A DNA stretch of 53,557 bases from positions 1-53,557 of the forward strand of contig ONQT01000010.1 in NCBI GenBank assembly GCA_900320045.1, in the 5' to 3' direction. Shown here one piece after another: positions 51,272-53,557 of this stretch. Within the stretch, counting starts at the first letter, position 1. Each line of letters opens with the position of its first letter. Both the position numbers and the translations under genes were made by a program. Under the pieces are notes generated by a model. That model was not told the origin of the DNA. It made no database searches and saw nothing but the letters and a program-made list of their open reading frames with translations. The stretch is from an uncultured Prevotellaceae bacterium (GTDB lineage: Bacteria > Bacteroidota > Bacteroidia > Bacteroidales > Bacteroidaceae).

Positions 51272-52321
51272 ATGGCAGAAATGAATTTTGGTGGCGTTAT
51301 CGAAAATGTAGTCACCAGCAAGGAGTTTTCATTGGAAAAAGCACGTGAAGTATTGAAGGACGAGGTTATCGCCGTTATTGGTTATGGTATTCAGGGTCCT
51401 GGTCAGGCTTGCAACCTGCGCGACAATGGCTTTAATGTCATCGTTGGCCAGCGTCAGGGTAAGACCTACGAGAAGGCTGTTGCCGACGGTTGGGTTCCTG
51501 GAAAGACGCTGTTCTCTATCGAGGAAGCAGCCGAGAAGGGTACTATCCTCTGCATGCTGCTCTCTGATGCTGGTCAGATTCAGGTTTGGCCCACCATCAA
51601 GAAATATCTGAAGCCCGGCAAGACGCTGTACTACAGCCACGGTTTTGCTATCAACTGGAGCGACCGCACGGGCGTTGTTCCTCCCGCTGATGTCGACGTT
51701 ATCATGGTAGCTCCTAAGGGTTCTGGTACCTCTCTCCGCACGATGTTCTGCGAGGGTCGCGGCCTGAACTGCTCGTATGCCGTTTATCAGGATGCTTCTG
51801 GTAAGGCAAAGGAGAAGACTTTGGCCTTCGGTATCGGTATCGGTGCCGGTTATATGTTCGAGACAACCTTCCAGCGCGAGGCTACCAGCGACCTGACTGG
51901 TGAGCGCGGTTCGCTGATGGGCGCTATCCAGGGTCTGCTGCTGGCACAGTACGAGGTGCTGCGCGAGAATGGCCACACACCTTCTGAGGCTTTCAACGAG
52001 ACCGTTGAGGAGCTGACTCAGAGCCTTGGCCCGCTCTTTGGCGCTAAGGGTATGGACTGGATGTACGCCAACTGCTCAACCACCGCTCAGCGTGGTGCTC
52101 TGGACTGGGCTCCCCGTTTCCACGATGCTATCAAGCCTGTCATGGAGTGGCTGTACTACTCTGTTAAGACTGGTAACGAGGCTCAGATCTCTATCGACGC
52201 TAACTCGAAGCCCGACTATCGTGCCGGTTTGGAGAAGGAGCTGGAGGCTATGCGCAACCAGGAGATGTGGCGCGCCGGTGAGACCGTGCGCAAGCTGCGT
52301 CCTGAGTATCAGGAAGACTAA
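51272..52321 (+). CDS. ilvC: Ketol-acid reductoisomerase
   Basis: Second common step of Val/Leu/Ile synthesis: isomerises acetolactate and reduces it with NADPH. The 349-aa protein has GYGIQGPGQACNLRDNG (37-53), the cofactor loop VGQRQGKTYEKA, YYSHGFAINW, MVAPKGSGTSLR, ETTFQREATSDLTGERG (metal Asp/Glu) and a GNEAQISID end. Class I, in the Bacteroidota form. A single-gene unit with its own promoter, a structured leader and a terminator; the other ilv genes are not in the window. Confidence 0.96.
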   Translation: MAEMNFGGVIENVVTSKEFSLEKAREVLKDEVIAVIGYGIQGPGQACNLRDNGFNVIVGQRQGKTYEKAVADGWVPGKTLFSIEEAAEKGTILCMLLSDAGQIQVWPTIKKYLKPGKTLYYSHGFAINWSDRTGVVPPADVDVIMVAPKGSGTSLRTMFCEGRGLNCSYAVYQDASGKAKEKTLAFGIGIGAGYMFETTFQREATSDLTGERGSLMGAIQGLLLAQYEVLRENGHTPSEAFNETVEELTQSLGPLFGAKGMDWMYANCSTTAQRGALDWAPRFHDAIKPVMEWLYYSVKTGNEAQISIDANSKPDYRAGLEKELEAMRNQEMWRAGETVRKLRPEYQED

Positions 52322-52345
52322 GATGTACAGATTGTTACATAAGGT

Positions 52346-52376
52346 AAAAGGCAAAGCGTAAAAACTTTGCCTTTTT
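52346..52376 (+). terminator. ilvC terminator
   Basis: AAAAGGCAAAG pairs with CTTTGCCTTTT around an 8-nt loop, with a T-rich 3' arm followed by CTTTG. The next promoter's -33 box starts at 52378, right after it. Confidence 0.85.
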
Positions 52377-52377
52377 C

Positions 52378-52408
52378 TTTGTAGTTTCAAATAAAGTTTG
52401 TAACTTTG
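52378..52408 (+). promoter_or_regulatory. Consensus promoter for infC-rpmI-rplT
   Basis: TTTG at 52378-52381, a 19-nt spacer and TAACTTTG at 52401-52408, 25 nt before the ATG. It directly abuts the ilvC terminator. Confidence 0.8.
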
Positions 52409-52433
52409 CAGCCGATTTCGTAAAAAATAGTTG

Positions 52434-53132
52434 ATGAAGAACGACAAAATGAAGCAACAGTACCGCATTAACGAGCAGATTCGTGTTCGTGAGGTACGTA
52501 TTGTTGGGGAGGATGGTAGTACTGTTGTCCCCACCCGTCAGGCACTAGATATGGCTCGCGACCAGGGAGTGGACCTGGTGGAGATATCGCCCAACGCCAA
52601 TCCGCCTGTATGCCGTCTCATTGACTACTCCAAGTTCCTTTACCAGCAGAAGAAGCGCCAGAAGGAAATGAAGGCCAAGCAGGTGAAGGTGGAGGTGAAG
52701 GAAATCCGTTTCGGACCTCAGACCGATGAGCACGACTATCAGTTCAAGCTGAAGCATGCCAAGGAGTTCCTCGAGGATGGCAACAAGGTTCGTGCCTATG
52801 TGTTCTTCCGTGGACGCTCCATCCTGTTCAAGGAACAAGGCGAGGTACTGCTGCTGAGATTTGCTAACGATTTGGAGGAGGTTGCCAAAGTTGAGGGAAT
52901 GCCCTCGCTGGAAGGCAAGAAGATGTTCCTCTATCTGGCTCCCAAAAAAGCCGGTGCTGCTAAGAAGAGCCAGCAGGCTCGTGACCGCGAGGCCGCTGAG
53001 GCTGAGGCCAAGGAGGCAGCCCGTCAGCAGAAAGCAGATATGGATGTTGATACTCCAGCCAACGGCGGCATGCTGGCCAACGCCAAGATTAGTGCCGATG
53101 CGCTGAAGAAGTTGACAGAGACTGAGGATTAA
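52434..53132 (+). CDS. infC: Translation initiation factor IF-3
   Basis: Binds the 30S subunit, keeps subunits apart and checks the start codon. The protein (232 aa) has the usual [16 protein letters not shown] start, [37 protein letters not shown] linker and [25 protein letters not shown]. The end after AAKKSQQ is a long Ala/Glu/Lys tail (about 55 extra residues), common in Bacteroidales. The ATG at 52434 is preferred; a TTG just before it is also in frame. First gene of the classic infC-rpmI-rplT operon. Confidence 0.96.
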   Translation: MKNDKMKQQYRINEQIRVREVRIVGEDGSTVVPTRQALDMARDQGVDLVEISPNANPPVCRLIDYSKFLYQQKKRQKEMKAKQVKVEVKEIRFGPQTDEHDYQFKLKHAKEFLEDGNKVRAYVFFRGRSILFKEQGEVLLLRFANDLEEVAKVEGMPSLEGKKMFLYLAPKKAGAAKKSQQARDREAAEAEAKEAARQQKADMDVDTPANGGMLANAKISADALKKLTETED

Positions 53133-53239
53133 TTCTCAATGGTCCATTGTCAATAATCAATTAGAAAGAAAAGCAGGTGGCGCGCCCGGTATATGCGTAG
53201 CTGCCGAAGATTAGTAATAACAATTAAATTTTAAAAACA
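53133..53239 (+). promoter_or_regulatory. infC-rpmI intergenic region, possible L20 control site
   Basis: Holds an inverted repeat CAATGG-T-CCATTG (53137-53149), ATTGTCAAT-type words, and a G/C-rich stretch (GGTGGCGCGCCC) within A/T-rich surroundings. In other bacteria L20 represses this operon by binding a site before rpmI. The position fits, but I cannot draw a convincing conserved fold. Confidence 0.3.
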
Positions 53240-53437
53240 ATGCCAAAAGTAAAGACAAACTCCGGTGCCAAGAAGAGATTCTCATTCACCGGTACAGGTA
53301 AGATCAAGAGACACCATGCTTACCACAGTCACATTCTGACTAAGAAAACCAAGAAGCAAAAGCGTAATCTGGTAGGTTCTACCATCGTTGACGTTTCTAA
53401 CATGAAGCAGGTTCGTGACCTGTTGTGTCTCCGTTAA
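53240..53437 (+). CDS. rpmI: 50S ribosomal protein bL35
   Basis: A 65-aa basic ribosomal protein. It starts [20 protein letters not shown] and has [22 protein letters not shown], typical of bL35. Complete. Between infC and rplT, 37 nt before the latter. Confidence 0.97.
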   Translation: MPKVKTNSGAKKRFSFTGTGKIKRHHAYHSHILTKKTKKQKRNLVGSTIVDVSNMKQVRDLLCLR

Positions 53438-53474
53438 TTCACCTATTGTCAAACATTTAAAGTATTAGAAAACT

Positions 53475-53557
53475 ATGCCAAGATCAGTAAATCACGTTGC
53501 ATCACGTGCAAAACGTAAAAGAATTCTGAAACTCACTCGCGGTTACTTTGGTGCCCG
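53475..53557 (+). CDS. rplT: 50S ribosomal protein bL20, 5' part only
   Basis: Begins MPRSVNHVASRAKRKRILKL and continues TRGYFGA, the standard bL20 start, then is cut by the window edge after about 27 codons. Third gene of the infC operon. Confidence 0.95.
   Translation, partial: MPRSVNHVASRAKRKRILKLTRGYFGA

Noticed and set aside
1-53557. tRNA, rRNA, CRISPR, restriction or toxin-antitoxin loci
   Set aside because: None seen by eye: gaps are short and no characteristic cloverleaf, methylase-endonuclease pair or toxin pair stood out. A covariance-model scan was not possible here.

Overview
The window looks like a chromosomal segment of a Bacteroidales bacterium, most likely Prevotellaceae (Prevotella/Segatella-like). 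Reasons: many start regions carry the Bacteroidota promoter pair TTTG / TAnnTTTG; purine-rich ribosome sites are mostly absent; lineage-typical families are present (smalltalk protein, DUF4491, DUF4270, a TamL-like lipoprotein barrel, a GT5 protein with only the N-domain, PPi-dependent phosphofructokinase, the methylmalonyl-CoA branch, surface proteins ending in KGLYI-x-x-GK tails). There are no rRNA or tRNA genes, CRISPR arrays, prophages or intact insertion sequences.

Layout. 1-3.7 kb: a smalltalk small protein, then DUF4491 + tamL, then a WalJ-type metallo-hydrolase. 3.76-15.5 kb: three consecutive large secreted proteins (536, 1276 and 2067 aa) that share modules; the third holds thirteen 240-bp repeats in perfect register. 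Its stop overlaps the start of a PcrA/UvrD helicase, which ends in a terminator hairpin lying inside the 3' end of a tiny opposing gene. 18-20.6 kb (minus): GT5-like protein, DUF4270 lipoprotein, tiny gene. 20.7-22 kb: panC-panD. 22-24.8 kb (minus): methylmalonyl-CoA epimerase, carboxyltransferase, a 50-aa protein and a biotin carrier. 24.8-28.3 kb (minus): malic enzyme fused to a phosphotransacetylase domain, plus a secreted protein. 28.4-35.2 kb (minus): six-gene run (87-aa protein, acyltransferase, amidase, 108-aa protein, YgiQ radical SAM, PP2C-like protein).

35.4-39.7 kb (plus): PPi-PFK, GH25 muramidase, phytase-like esterase, trmN6. 39.7-40.5 kb is a repeat-rich gap with a decayed transposase fragment. 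40.5-45.2 kb (minus): kdsB, 5'-nucleotidase-like, nudC, GH25 with MORN-like segments. 45.3-49 kb (plus): MORN protein, YhcH, glgB. 49-51 kb (minus): pepD and free-Met-sulfoxide reductase. 51.1-53.6 kb (plus): ilvC with a structured leader, then infC-rpmI-rplT (cut by the window edge).

Most of the content is housekeeping: central carbon flow (PPi-PFK, malic enzyme, methylmalonyl-CoA branch, glycogen), pantothenate and branched-chain amino acid synthesis, envelope assembly and peptidoglycan turnover. The accessory part is the 11.8-kb surface-protein cluster. A second theme is short word-like repeats at gene junctions, several of which appear to have grown into coding sequence. I found no clear new defence or mobile system. 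The strongest candidates for new biology are the dimer-register repeat array, three unannotated tiny genes, the Lys/Ala-rich tail on GlgB, and the repeat-invaded genes.
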